Below are positions 52,929 through 63,360 of a stretch of 64,000 nucleotides of DNA, piece after piece. Numbering within the stretch: the stretch's first letter is position 1; each line of letters begins with the position of its first letter. The translations under genes were made by a program, and so were the position numbers. This DNA comes from Rhynchopus sp. YZ270_cl-10. Lineage: Eukaryota > Euglenozoa > Diplonemea > Diplonemida > Diplonemidae. The DNA is taken from contig OZ037861.1 in NCBI GenBank assembly GCA_964035575.1, positions 496,001 to 560,000 of the forward strand. Reading direction: 5' to 3'. The notes below the pieces were generated by a model. It was not told the origin of the DNA, ran no database searches, and saw only the letters and a program-made list of their open reading frames with translations.

Positions 52929-54928
52929 ATGGCGCCTGACAAATTCCACTACGGGGCTGCTAGTGCCTTCTTTGTGCTGAACGTCATTGGACAGGTATGG
53001 TGGTGGGTCCCATCTCATCAACGTTGCTTCGTCACAACTCTGGTTTACCTTTCTGCTAAGCCACTCAGCTGATGATGTGCACTGACAGTATCTGCAACTG
53101 TGATTACCGCACTGTGCAGTAAGGTGGCGAAGCACAGTGAGGGCTGAGGGACGAGAATCGTCATGTAAAATAAAACTCTGTCTTAGATAGTGCTTGCCGA
53201 ATTACTCCCCAGACTCATTCACTCAGGGACACTAATTCGAGCGATCAACGAAAAAAATCTTTCTCTTTTTCTCTTTTTTTCCTTGTTTTCGTTTCTTTTG
53301 ACTGAATATCTAGCTAAAAAAGGAAAAGTTTTATTTTTTTTTTGGATTTTCTGCAGGCTCTCCGCTAGGATTTCCGATTTTGAAAAATTTCTGTGGATGG
53401 TCCACGTTGGTGGGATACATGCTTGCGCCGCAGGCGCACGCAACGCAACTTTTTTTTTTTCAACACCCGCTTTTGACTTTTTTGGGACGTTTGTGCACTC
53501 ACCTCTCCATATCTTCTTCTCCTGAGCTTTTTTGACAAGTAGCACGGGTCTGAACCACTCAACAGAACTTTTTCTTTTTCTTTTTTTCCACCCCCATTTT
53601 TCAAAAAATTCTGTTGACAATCAACAGAACTTTAGTACCTAGCGGAGGCCCTGATTTTTTGCCAAACTCTTGGACTCTAGGGGAGTTTGTATCTACCATT
53701 TGATTTACCCTTATTTTCTCTTCCTTTTGCACAGTGCATTTTTGGCGACGGCGCTAAGGAGAGAGTGTTGCTGGGGGTGGGGATTTTAATTCATTATATT
53801 GCCACTGCGTTGCTTGGATTGTCTCTTGTGTGGTCACTGAATGTGGTCAAGACGCAGCTGACCCAAGCATCAGAACCAAGCCCAAGCCGGCCGCAGGGCC
53901 AGCAGCAGAGCGGCATCGACGTGGACATGGTCATTATGTGCTCTCTCTTCGCGTTTACGGGGATGGCGCTGACGTGCGTTGCGGTGTACCTCCGTGCAGG
54001 GTCGTTCTACTGGAACTTCTTCACCATCTTCCTCGGCTTTGTGCTTGCCTTTGCATCCGAACCAAGCATCAGAACCAAGCTCAAGAACATCACCATTGCT
54101 GTTCTGCAGGCACTAATCCAAAAATTAAGTCAACAAAAAGCGCTTCTGCGTCCTGCTGCAAAAACAAAGGCGCCATCCGACTCCCGCAAGCAGGAACAGG
54201 AAAACACCGGGCTCATACAAGCACACCTCTTGGACATGCAGGACCAACAGGATGTGCTGAACGACTCCTCACAAGATTCTGAGGATAAGGATCGACAACT
54301 GGCCCATGAAATAGCAGCGTTACGAAGCCAATGCTCGCGACTCGAAGTGGAGGTGTCTGAAAAGGAGCTGACGATAAAAAGTCAGAAGGAGAGCCTGCAA
54401 GCCTCCCAGAATACCTTGCAGCAAGGATCCATGGCATACGAACAGTTACAAAGCCTTAACAAGCAATACGCCCAGGAGCTCCAAACTCTCAAGCTGCGCA
54501 ACGACCAGCTCGTAGTCAAAGTACAGGACGAGCTCATCTCAAAAGAGACGCAGCGCGAGCTCACGGAGCACGCTGACACCTACAAGAAGCTCGCACAAGC
54601 CAACGAAAAATGTTTTTCCTCTGCGCTCTCTGACCGTCACGAAACAGCCACTGCACTGCTGGCTGAAACGCGTGAAAAGTTAACCACTGGAGAATCTGCA
54701 CACTGTTCAGCAACCTTCCGGTTACAAGAGGCGGGGAATGCTAGCCACGGACTCCAACTGACAGCGTCCCAACGCCAGCTCGAGGAAGCGACCCGAGAAA
54801 AAGAATCTGGTATCGCTATTAATGAGCGAATGGTGGGGAGATCCGGGTGCCCTCAACAACACTATTCACAAGAAAACACACAAAATCAAAAAGAATCACA
54901 TCCACTTGTCGTGATTTATTGTGAATAG
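52929..54928 (+). CDS. Four-TM coiled-coil protein, array gene 2
   Basis: Proposed as join(52929..52994, 53735..54928), 419 aa. Exon 1 encodes MAPDKFHYGAASAFFVLNVI GQ; exon 2 starts CIFGDGAKERVLLGVG. The layout is as in gene 1: four hydrophobic segments, then a coiled coil of about 265 residues. From ALLRPAAKTKAPSDSRKQEQ onward the sequence is almost identical to genes 1 and 3. The membrane part and the junction (KNITIAVLQALIQKLSQQ instead of KNITRTQESQKT) differ, as expected if the 3' part has been homogenised by gene conversion. The 740-bp intron carries the CTCCGCTAGG MITE (53360-53647). Confidence 0.82.
53360..53647 (-). mobile_element. MITE, TIR CTCCGCTAGG, copy 2 (288 bp)
   Basis: Inverse of 5993-6277 and alignable from end to end. 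It lies in the intron of array gene 2 and is absent from the introns of genes 3 and 4, so it inserted after the duplication or was lost from the others. Confidence 0.9.
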
Positions 54929-55742
54929 TGTTGTTGGGGGCTTCACGGTACGCCTGGCACAAACCCATCGTCCTGTGTATGTTTCTAGTTTTCTTCTCGA
55001 TTTTTTTACAAAAGAAACTCTTTATCTACTGTTGACCGGGAGAATCGAGATCTCGAAAAAGATTTTGAAAATATCGAAATTACATTTCACATTTAGTCGA
55101 GACTCGAAAAAGAAACCCAAAACCACATCTCGGTCGCACAAAGATCTTTGCACGACTGTGTTGTTGTCTGTCGGTTTGTTTTGTTGCATCTTGCTTTCCC
55201 TTTTATGAGGTGACGAAGCACAGAGAGGCTTAGGTTCATCTCAACTCTTCTCTGTGTTACCCCTTCTCTTAAACATGCAAAGCAAAGGCTTCGGTGAGGC
55301 TGCTTACCCAACCAAAGGATGTTGCAGCCATCCTGTCTTCTCTCATGAGTCTGAAAAAGAAAACAAAAACAAGATCCCACCCCTGAACCATTTCGACCTG
55401 AAACAACCCCTCCCTATGTGTTCTTGGATCACTGCAGATGGTGTGTAGCTAGGAGGTGCACATTCATCTTACAAAAGCAACCTTTGTTCCATTCACTCAA
55501 ACATCCATCCACTCAGCCTGCTTCTCCCACCTGATTTTTCAAACTTTAAAAAACCCCCCCACCCACCCATCTTGAGGCCCCGTGTACATTCCCACCGGTA
55601 CGGTACCGCTCCGCAAGCACTGCTCAAGGACGGTGACGTGGGTGCCCCTACGTACTACCTATTTACACCCGCAAAACACCAAACAAAGAAACAGGAAGAC
55701 CTACCCGGGGGGGCAAAAAAAGAGAACAAAAAAAAAAAAAAA
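54929..55742. other. Spacer between array genes 2 and 3
   Basis: Matches the spacer after gene 3 (58130-58947) almost base for base, including the beta module at 55210-55248, a second variant at 55448, and the likely promoter region from 55580 (GGTACGGTACCGCTCCGCAA). The near identity marks a recent tandem duplication. Confidence 0.75.
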
Positions 55743-58100
55743 ATGGCGCCTGACAAATTCCACTACGGGGCTGGTGTAGCCTTCTTTGTGCTGAACGTCC
55801 TTGGGCAGGTATGGTGGTGGATGCCCTCCTCCCCTCTTCTTTCTCTGTCCGTAGTCACCAACTTCGCTTCGTCACACAACTCTGGTTTATTCCCTTTCTG
55901 CTAAGCCACTCAGCTCGGATGGTGTGCAATGACAATATCTGCAACTGTGATTACCGCACTGTGCAGTAAGGTGGCGAAGCACAGTGAGGGCTGAGGAGTT
56001 TTTGTCTTATACAACGTTTCCCTGCCTGCGTCTTGGAATAAGAAAAACTGCAGCAACCAAAACTCACTGTGTCTTAGACACCCTCCGGGGAGCTTTTTCT
56101 TTTTTCTTTCTTTTCAGCAACCTTCCTTCACCCCCCCAGGGTAACCGAAGGTGAAGTAATGTATAGTATTGAAATCAATGTGGGGGGGCAGTAAAGGGTC
56201 AATTTTACAAAACCAGATTTTGAGGAAAATTTTGGATGACAATGGGCCCACGTAGTAGTGACCGAGCTCATGTTTCTCAAAATTTAAGTGCTCAAAAAAT
56301 TGTCCAATTTTCGAGATTGACCCCATCCCAAAAATGCAAATAAGGACCCTTTTCAATTTGTTCTCTTGAAATGTGTACTTTCATGTTTTCGCGAAAAAAA
56401 AAAAATAACAACTGATCCTGCAAGGGTTGAAGGAAGGTGGTGGAAAACAACAAGAACAACTAATTGCTCAGATAAAAAACGGGGTGTGCTGTGGAAAGCT
56501 CCGCGCGATTTCAAAACCACCATAGCATCCTGGCGATTTGCTGGAGGTGCTGATGTGCCTGGTGTGATCGACGTGCTGTCGTCTGTGCATTCTGTGTTCC
56601 TTCCGCACTGCTCCGACGACGACGACAATGCGTGGGAGCCTGTCTACGAAAACGAGCTGGAACACGCCGAGCCCGTCTCTACAGCCGTCGGAGCTAACGG
56701 TACGAAGAGCGTTGTCACATCTGCAGAAGAGCAGAATGCTGGGCGTGTTGTAGATTATTTCTACAGGATGGAGTTCCACAGCACACCCCATTTTTTTCCC
56801 GATAGCAATTACTTGTTTTTTTCCCCTGCCAAACTCTTGAACTTTCGGGGAGTTTGTATCTTCCATTTGATTTACCCTTATTTTCTCCTTTGCACAGTGC
56901 ATTTTTGGCTACGGCGATAATAAGACACTGTTGATGGTGGCCGGGACTTTAATTCATTTGTTTGGCGGTGGGTTGCTTGCATTGCCTCTTGTGCTGTTAG
57001 TGCATGTGTCCCTGACGCAGCCGAGCACAAGCCGGCCGCAGGGCCAGCAGCAGAGCGGCATCGATGTGGACATGGTCATTACGTACTCTCTCTTCGCGTT
57101 TACGGGGATGATGATGACGTGTCTTGCAGTGTACCTCCGTGCAGGGTCGTTCTACTGGAACTTCTTCTCCATCCTCCTAGGGGTTGTGCTTGCCTTCGCA
57201 GCCGACCCAAGCATCAGAACCAAGCTCAAGAAGAACATCACCCGCACACAAGAGAGCCAAAAAACAATTACTGTTCTGCAGACACAAATTCAAAATTCGA
57301 GTCAACAAAAAGCGCTTCTGCGTCCTGCTGCAAAAACAAAGGCGCCATCCGACTCCCGCAAGCAGGAACAGGAAAACACCGGGCTCATACAAGCACATCT
57401 CTTGGATATGCAGGACCAACAGGATGCGCTGAACGACTCCTCGCAAAATTCTGAGGATAAGGATCGACAACTGGCCCATGAAATAGCAGCGTTACGAAGC
57501 CAATGCTCGCGACTCGAAGTGGAGGTGTCTGAAAAGGAGCTAACGATAAAAAGTCAGAAGGAGAGCCTGCAAGCCTCCCAGAACACCTTGCAGCAAGGAT
57601 CCATGGCATACGAACAGTTACAAAGCCTTAACAAGCAATACGCCCAGGAGCTCCAAACTCTCAAGCTGCGCAACGACCAGCTCGTAGTCAAAGTACAGGA
57701 CGAGCTCATCTCAAAAGAGACGCAGCGCGAGCTCACGGAGCACGCTGACACCTACAAGAAGCTCGCACAAGCCAACGAAAAATGTTTTTCCTCTGCGCTT
57801 TCTGACCGTCACGAAACAGCCACTGCACTGCTGGCTGAAACTCGTGAAAAGTTAACCACTGGAGAATCTGCACACTGTTCAGCAACCTTCCGGTTACAAG
57901 AGGCGGGGAATGCTAGCCACGGACTCCAGCTGACAGCGTCCCAACGCCAGCTCGAGGAAGCGACCCGAGAAAAAGAATCTGGTATTGCTATTAATGAGCG
58001 AATGGTGGGGAGATCCGGGTGCCCTCAACAACACTATTCACAAGAAAACACAAAAAATCAAAAAGAATCACCTCCACTTGTCGTGATTTATTGTGAATAG
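55743..58100 (+). CDS. Four-TM coiled-coil protein, array gene 3
   Basis: Proposed as join(55743..55808, 56898..58100), 422 aa. Exon 1 encodes MAPDKFHYGAGVAFFVLNVL GQ; exon 2 starts CIFGYGDNKTLLMVAGTLIH. TM2 and TM3 are the most diverged of the family (HLFGGGLLALPLVLLVHVS, FTGMMMTCLAVYL). The coiled coil is nearly identical to gene 1 (KNITRTQESQKTITVLQTQ). The 1089-bp intron carries repeat K with one 263-bp unit (56118-56823). After the stop, GTGATTTATTGTGAATAG and GTGATTTTTTGTGAATAG form a short tandem duplication. Confidence 0.82.
56118..56823 (+). repeat. Repeat K, copy 2, within intron of array gene 3
   Basis: One 263-type unit (56118-56365) followed by the region matching 962-1489. Here the acidic ORF is more open (VLWKAPRDFKTTIASWRFAG, HCSDDDDNAWEPVYENELEH, up to ~140 codons), so this copy may be closer to the ancestral coding state. 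It ends at CAATTACTTG and a T run, like copy 1. No TIR or target duplication was seen. Confidence 0.75.
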
Positions 58101-58947
58101 GATTTTTGTTTCGTGATTTTTTGTGAATAGTGTTGTTGGGGGCTTCACGGTACGCCCTGGTACAAACCCATCGTCCTGTGTATGTTTCTATTTTTCTTCT
58201 CGATTTTTTTACAAACGAAAGTCTTTCTCTACTGTTGACCGGGAGAATCGAGATCTCGAAAAAGATTTTGAAAATATCGAAATTGCATTTCACATTTAGT
58301 CGAGACTCGAAAAAAGAAACCCAAAACCACACCTCGGTCACACAAAGATCTTTGCACGACTGTGTTGTTGAATGTCGGTTTGTTTTATTGCATCTTGCTT
58401 TCCCTTTTATGAGGTGACGAAGCACAGAGAGGCTTAGGTTCATCTCAACTCTTCTCTGTGTTACCCCTTCTCTTAAACATGCAAAGCAAAGGCTTCGGTG
58501 AGGCTGCTTACCCAACCAAAGGATGTTGCAGCCATCCTGTCTTCTCTCATGAGTCTGAAAAAGAAAACAAAAACAAGATCCCACCCCTGAACCATTTCGA
58601 CCTGAAACAACCCCTCCCTATGTGTTCTTGGATCACTGCAGATGGTGTGTAGCTAGGAGGTGCACATTCATCTTACAAAAGCAACCTTTGTTCCATTCAC
58701 TCAAACATCCATCCACTCAGCCTGCTTCTCCCACCTGATTTTTCAAACTTTAAAAAACCCCCCCACCCACCCATCTTGAGGCCCCGTGTACATTCCCACC
58801 GGTACGGTACCGCTCCGCAAGCACTGCTCAAGGACGGTGACGTGGGTGCCCCTACGTACTACCTATTTACACCCACAAGACACCAAACAAAGAAACAGGA
58901 AGACCTACCCGGGGGGGCAAAAAAAGAGAACAAAAAAAAAAAAAACA
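58101..58947. other. Spacer between array genes 3 and 4
   Basis: Near-identical to the spacer after gene 2, with a beta module at 58425-58463 and the promoter-proximal block from 58780. Confidence 0.75.
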
Positions 58948-60183
58948 ATGGCGCTTGACAAATTCCACTACGGGGCTGGTGTAGCCTTCTTTGTGCTGAA
59001 CGTCCTTGGGCAGGTATGGTGGTGGATGCCCTCCTCCCCTCTTCTTTCTCTGTCCGTAGTCACCAACTTCGCTTCGTCACACAACTCTGGTTTATTCCCT
59101 TTCTGCTAAGCCACTCAGCTCGGATGGTGTGCAATGACAATATCTGCAACTGTGATTACCGCACTGTGCAGTAAGGTGGCGAAGCACAGTGAGGGCTGAG
59201 AGTTCTTCATCTTATACAACGTTTCCCTGCCTGCGTCTTGGAATAAGAAAAAGTACAACAATCAAAACTCACTGTGTCTTAGACACCCTCCGAGCTTTTT
59301 TTTTTTATTTTTTTCTTTTTTTTTTATTTTGGATTTTTCTGCCAAACTCTTGGACTCTCGGGGAGTTTGTATCTACCATTTGATTTACCCTTATTTTCTC
59401 TTCCTTTGCACAGTGCATTTTTGGCTACGGCGCTAAGGAGACAGTGTTGATGGTAATCGGGACCTTCATTCACTTGATTGCCGCTGGGTTGCTTGGTTTT
59501 TCTCTTGTGTTGTTAATGCAGACGTTGCTGGTCAAGACGCAGCCGAGTCCAAGCCGGCCGCAGGGCCAGCAGCAGAGCGGCATCGACGTGGACATGGTCA
59601 TTGCGTACTCTCTCTTCGCGTTTACGGGGATGGCGCTGACGTGCGTTGCGGTGTACCTCCGTGCAGGGTCGTTCTACTGGAACTTCTTCTCCATCTTCCT
59701 CGGCTTTGTGCTTGCCTTCGCAGCCGATCCAAGCATCAGAACCAAGCTCAAGAAGAACATCACCCTCCCAGGGGCTGAGGTATGCGGCTCGTATACGATA
59801 CTGTACGATACTATACGATACTGTGCGTTCTTCAGACATAGGGGGTCATAGGGGGTTTGATTAGAGCTCTCTTGCAGGGTTTTGTTTTTTCCAGAGGGCC
59901 AGACATACCAGAAAAACAACAGGTCAGTCAGTTGGGCGCTTTCCACCCCACCATCATATGACATGTCATACACCAAAAGCTTTACTAACATCATCACCGT
60001 GCACTTCACTCAAATGACCTCCCCCTCTCCTCCTCACAGAGCACTTTCAAAACAATAACATTAAATTTTTCAAAAAAGTTCAAAAAAAAACCCCTTTCCC
60101 CACAACAGGTAGAAGTGGACACGTGGAGTGCAGGCACCTCGCCTAACTCCGCACCCAACCCGGGCATCAGACAGAGGTTGTGA
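58948..60183 (+). CDS. Four-TM protein without coiled coil, array gene 4
   Basis: Proposed as join(58948..59013, 59414..59779, 60109..60183), 168 aa. Exons 1 and 2 encode the four-TM region as in genes 1-3 (hydrophobic segments about 9-28, 33-62, 82-104, 109-126; FYWNFFSIFLGFVLAFAADP). After TKLKKNITLPGAE the frame meets GTATGC and resumes, in phase, after CCCACAACAG as VEVDTWSAGTSPNSAPNPGI RQRL. The large coiled coil is absent. This could be the ancestral form, with genes 1-3 having gained a coiled-coil 3' end, or a derived short form. The intron carries short CGATACTGTACGATACTATA repeats. Confidence 0.75.
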
Positions 60184-61219
60184 ACACGGGGGATGCTGTG
60201 CAGGGAGGGGGAGGTGCGTGCACGTTATGTATGGGGGGGCGGCGGACGGCGTGGCGAGATGCTGGATGGTCGATAGGGACACACCACGTACACGGTGACC
60301 ATGTGCCACCCTGGGAGCAAAAAAATTTCCTTTTATTGAACGTACCAACCTCGCGTATGGTGCCAAAAAAAAAGGCAAACAAAGGAAACCGCTGTTGTGA
60401 CTTTTTCTTGAGTGCCTTTTCCCCTAAAGTCGTTGTGCAGAATCCACCCTTCACGTTTCTTGTTACCAAGGCAGGATATGGTCGTACGTAAGAAGCCACA
60501 CACACACACGCCCTTCTTCTTTTTTTTCCACCTTCAACGCAACAAAAAAAGGGTATTGGGGTTAGGCATCCTAGCTAATGGATAGAAGGTCGATTTTTGT
60601 TTTTTTTGTTTTTGACGTCTTACCAAATTTTTTTTTGTTCTCTTTTTTTTTGAAGAAGAGCGCTCTTTTGGGGGGACTAAGCGACAGAGAGGCTTAGGTG
60701 CATCTAACAAAACTTTTCTTTATCTCCCCCTCCCTTTTTTTGTACAAGAAACTGTCATACCCTTTTTTGTGACAAAACCCCATTTTTTTTCTTTTTTCCA
60801 TTTTCAAATTCATTTAGCCTTTTGGGCTGGAGTTGTTGTACATTACCCGTCTCAGGATGGATGAGTGTCGAAAAAACAACAAAAAAAAATAAGGGGTGGT
60901 GCTGGTGGGAGGGGGGTTTTTTTTTTTCTCTTTTTCTTTTTTCTTTTTTTCGTCTACATGTTTTCAATTAAGAGGGGATTACTACACACTGTTTCTCCCC
61001 AAAATGCTTTTTTTTTTTTCTCTAACAAAATGCACTTGACCCCCTCCCCCCTTTTTTTAAAAGCAACCGAACGAGAAGAACTTTATGCGAAGGGTTTCGC
61101 GAACACCAAGTCATGCTCATGACAAGATGGACACAGAGAGAGTTTAAATACCATGAGTTTTCGTGAACACCATTGGTGTGCTTTCAGATTGAACAAAAAA
61201 TAGTGGAGCACACCTCTAG

Positions 61220-61518
61220 ACATACAGTGCACACGAGTCGTATTATCGGTACGATAAGTGGTTCGGCTGAAGGGAGGTGCTGTTTTTTGGGCTATTTTCT
61301 GCTATTCTGGGCATCTGGATTTTTTGGTGCGGCTGAAAGGGAGGTGCTATTTTTTTCTGCTATTTTGGGGGGTCGTCAGCCACACCAATAATATACAATA
61401 ATTTTTTTTACACGGGGCGTAATCGTGCACACGATAATATACGAGTCGTATGCGAGAATTTTGTCTCGGATCCCGAATACGATACTATACGCTAATACGA
61501 CCCGTGTGCACTGTATGT
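61220..61518. mobile_element. MITE with CTAG target duplication, copy 2 (299 bp)
   Basis: TIRs ACATACAGTGCACACGAGTC and its inverse, with CTAG at 61216-61219 and 61519-61522. The flanks are the alpha module, as at 9778-10066. A GGCTGAA(A)GGGAGGTGCT-type insertion (about 61262-61390, family H) makes it longer than copy 1. Confidence 0.9.
61262..61390. mobile_element. Family H MITE, nested in the CTAG MITE
   Basis: Two head-to-tail partial units beginning TTCGGCTGAAGGGAGGTGCT and GTGCGGCTGAAAGGGAGGTG, ending TCGTCAGCCACACCAATA. The same ends occur at 62133-62219. Confidence 0.6.
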
Positions 61519-61632
61519 CTAGGGTGGCTACACTAATACAACCAAGTTTTCAAAAGCAAAAATCAACCTCTTTTGACAGGAACAGAAAGAACCTCTTGGA
61601 TTCTTTTCTTTTTGAGTGTTATACACAACAAG

Positions 61633-62617
61633 ATGGTGTCGCTTCGAGTCACGGTAGCGGTGTGCCTGCTGTGTGTGTGCGTGCATGGTGAAGAGGAACA
61701 GGTAGAAAACAAGCTCGACTCAATCCAAGAAAAGCTAAACGAGCTCAGTCGCGACGACCCGCGTGGCATCTTCCCCGAAATCAACCTGAACGTCAAGGGC
61801 GATAATAAGAAGACAAAGTACCGCTACCGTGAGGGGGACAAGGTCATCAACCTCAAGGAGATCACCTTCAAGCGCGCAAAGGGAAAGAAGGGTGACACCC
61901 TCCCACCGTTCACGCTCATGACCATCACGCAGGTACCCGGTATGGAAAAATTTTTTTCTTTCTTTCTTTTCCTCTCCCAGAGCTACTTCTACGCCCCTCT
62001 CTTTCTTTCCCTGATTTTTTTTTTTTTTTTTTTTTTGGACAATTTTTTTTTTTTTTTGCGCCGAAGCCGGTACATACCAAGTGGAGAGGATGGCCCCCTC
62101 CCCTGGATGGTTTTGACACATGCCCACATTAATTGGTGTGGCTGAAAGGGGGGGGGGGGGGGGTGCTATTTCTTTTTTGTGCTATTTTTGTGCTATTTTT
62201 TTTCGTCGGCCACACACCATTAGTAGTTTTCTAAAAAAATGACCCCCTTCCTCATCCTCATCCTCATCCTCCTCCCCCACAGGCGACGTTGAAGGCAGCG
62301 TATGCGAAGTGGAAGTAGACGAGACCGGCACCGTCTTTGACGCTACCGAGGAGCAGGTGATCCCCAAGCTTGCGTACGAATACGAGCAGGAGCTTGAACG
62401 CCGCAAACTCGACCACAGAACGAACTGGGCCGCCATGGTGGAGGCCCTAATCAAGGAGCACGCCCCAAAGCGCGTCAAGAAGCTTCCCAAGCTCCTCAAA
62501 GCCTGGGCCAAGCGGGAGAACGCACTCTACACTAAACTGAGAAAGGACTTCAACCTTCCCGAAGACGGCTTTGAACGCATCAACAAAGACCCCAGCGAAT
62601 ATGAACATGAATTGTAG
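61633..62617 (+). CDS. Secreted or ER-lumenal 213-aa protein, unknown family
   Basis: Proposed as join(61633..61939, 62283..62617). The intron starts GTATGG and ends CCCCACAG, and the splice is in phase (QVPG-DVEGSVCEV). The chosen Met begins a clear signal peptide (MVSLRVTVAVCLLCVCVHG); an upstream in-frame ATG at 61573 would add 20 residues and bury it. The mature protein is charged. A beta-like segment (YRYREGDKVINLKEITF, PPFTLMTITQV) is followed by a helical C-terminal half with HAPKRVKKLPKLLKAWAKRE and YTKLRKDF, a pattern often seen in helical bundles. There is no KDEL-type signal (it ends EYEHEL, whose last residues HEL are only loosely similar) and no TM. Function unknown. Confidence 0.8.
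62133..62219. mobile_element. Family H MITE in intron, TIR TTGGTGTGGCTGA
   Basis: Begins TTGGTGTGGCTGAAAGG, followed by a G run. It ends TCGGCCACACACCA and is flanked by TTAA on the left and TTAG on the right. GTGCTATTTTT repeats form the middle. It is short and non-coding. Confidence 0.65.
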
Positions 62618-63084
62618 AATAGCGGGGTATTTTGGGGGGGGACCTGGTCATACCAAAAGGTACACTGTTCAGAGAGCTTTTGTATTTCAAGTCATTTTTT
62701 TTTTTTTTTTTTTGGGTATTTTTCGAAAAAAGAATGCCTGGTTTAAACAATAATCTCTCTATGGGAAATACCCACTAGTCATGCAGAACCCTGTTGACAT
62801 AGTGACGGTATGTGGAATACTAGGGGAAATTCTTGTGCAGAATATGGGGTGTGTTTGACAACAGATTTAGAGTGGGTAACGCCTGAACGGAGTATATAGC
62901 CCACATGGTGGTGCGTGTTTGATAACTTAATAGGGGTAATTCTTGCGCAGAATATGGCCCCAAAAATGGTGTGTGTGTGTTGGAAAAAGCAGTTTGTGTG
63001 TGGGTAGCTCCATAAGAGGAAGGCATTTTGTGCAGCTGTGTTGCGTTGTAACACGGAGAGATGTACGCAGCCCCTTCCCAGTGT
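62618..63084. other. Intergenic, no gene supported
   Basis: A gamma module (62650-62695, GTACACTGTTCAGAGAGC) and two copies of AATTCTTG(T/C)GCAGAATATGG (62826, 62938), the repeat also found at 20288 and 22050. Confidence 0.5.
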
Positions 63085-63360
63085 CAGTGATCTAAAATAC
63101 GTGGCAAAATACGTATTAATACGTAATACGTGGCTTACCCCCCCCACGCATTACGTATCAATACGTATCAATACGTATCAATGCGTATCAATACGTATCA
63201 ATGCGTATCAATACGTATCAATACGTATCAATGCGTATCAATACGTATCAATACGTATCAATACGTATCAATACGTATCAATACGTATCAATACGCATCA
63301 ATACGTATCAATACGTATCAATACGTATCAATACGTAGCAGTACGTATTTTAGATCACTG
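63085..63360. mobile_element. Mini TIR element enclosing a 10-bp minisatellite
   Basis: Ends CAGTGATCTAAAATACGT and the inverse ACGTATTTTAGATCACTG. The interior is mostly (ATACGTATCA)n (about 63148-63337, 19 copies with a few ATGCGTATCA variants). The array unit resembles the inner part of the TIR (AATACGTA), so it may have grown from the terminus. No clear target duplication. Confidence 0.85.

Larger units (their letters stand above)
60184..61632. other. Intergenic region with modules and a split alpha module
   Basis: Holds a beta module at 60672-60712 (AGAGAGGCTTAGGTGCATCT), long T-rich tracts, and the alpha module split by a CTAG MITE (61203-61557). ORFs in 60070-60505 occur on both strands in GC-rich sequence and have no homologue I recognise. 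Confidence 0.5.

Noticed and set aside
60070-60505. ORFs of 100-112 codons on both strands
   Set aside because: They overlap each other in GC-rich DNA, show no domain, and lie over the exon 3 and 3' region of array gene 4.
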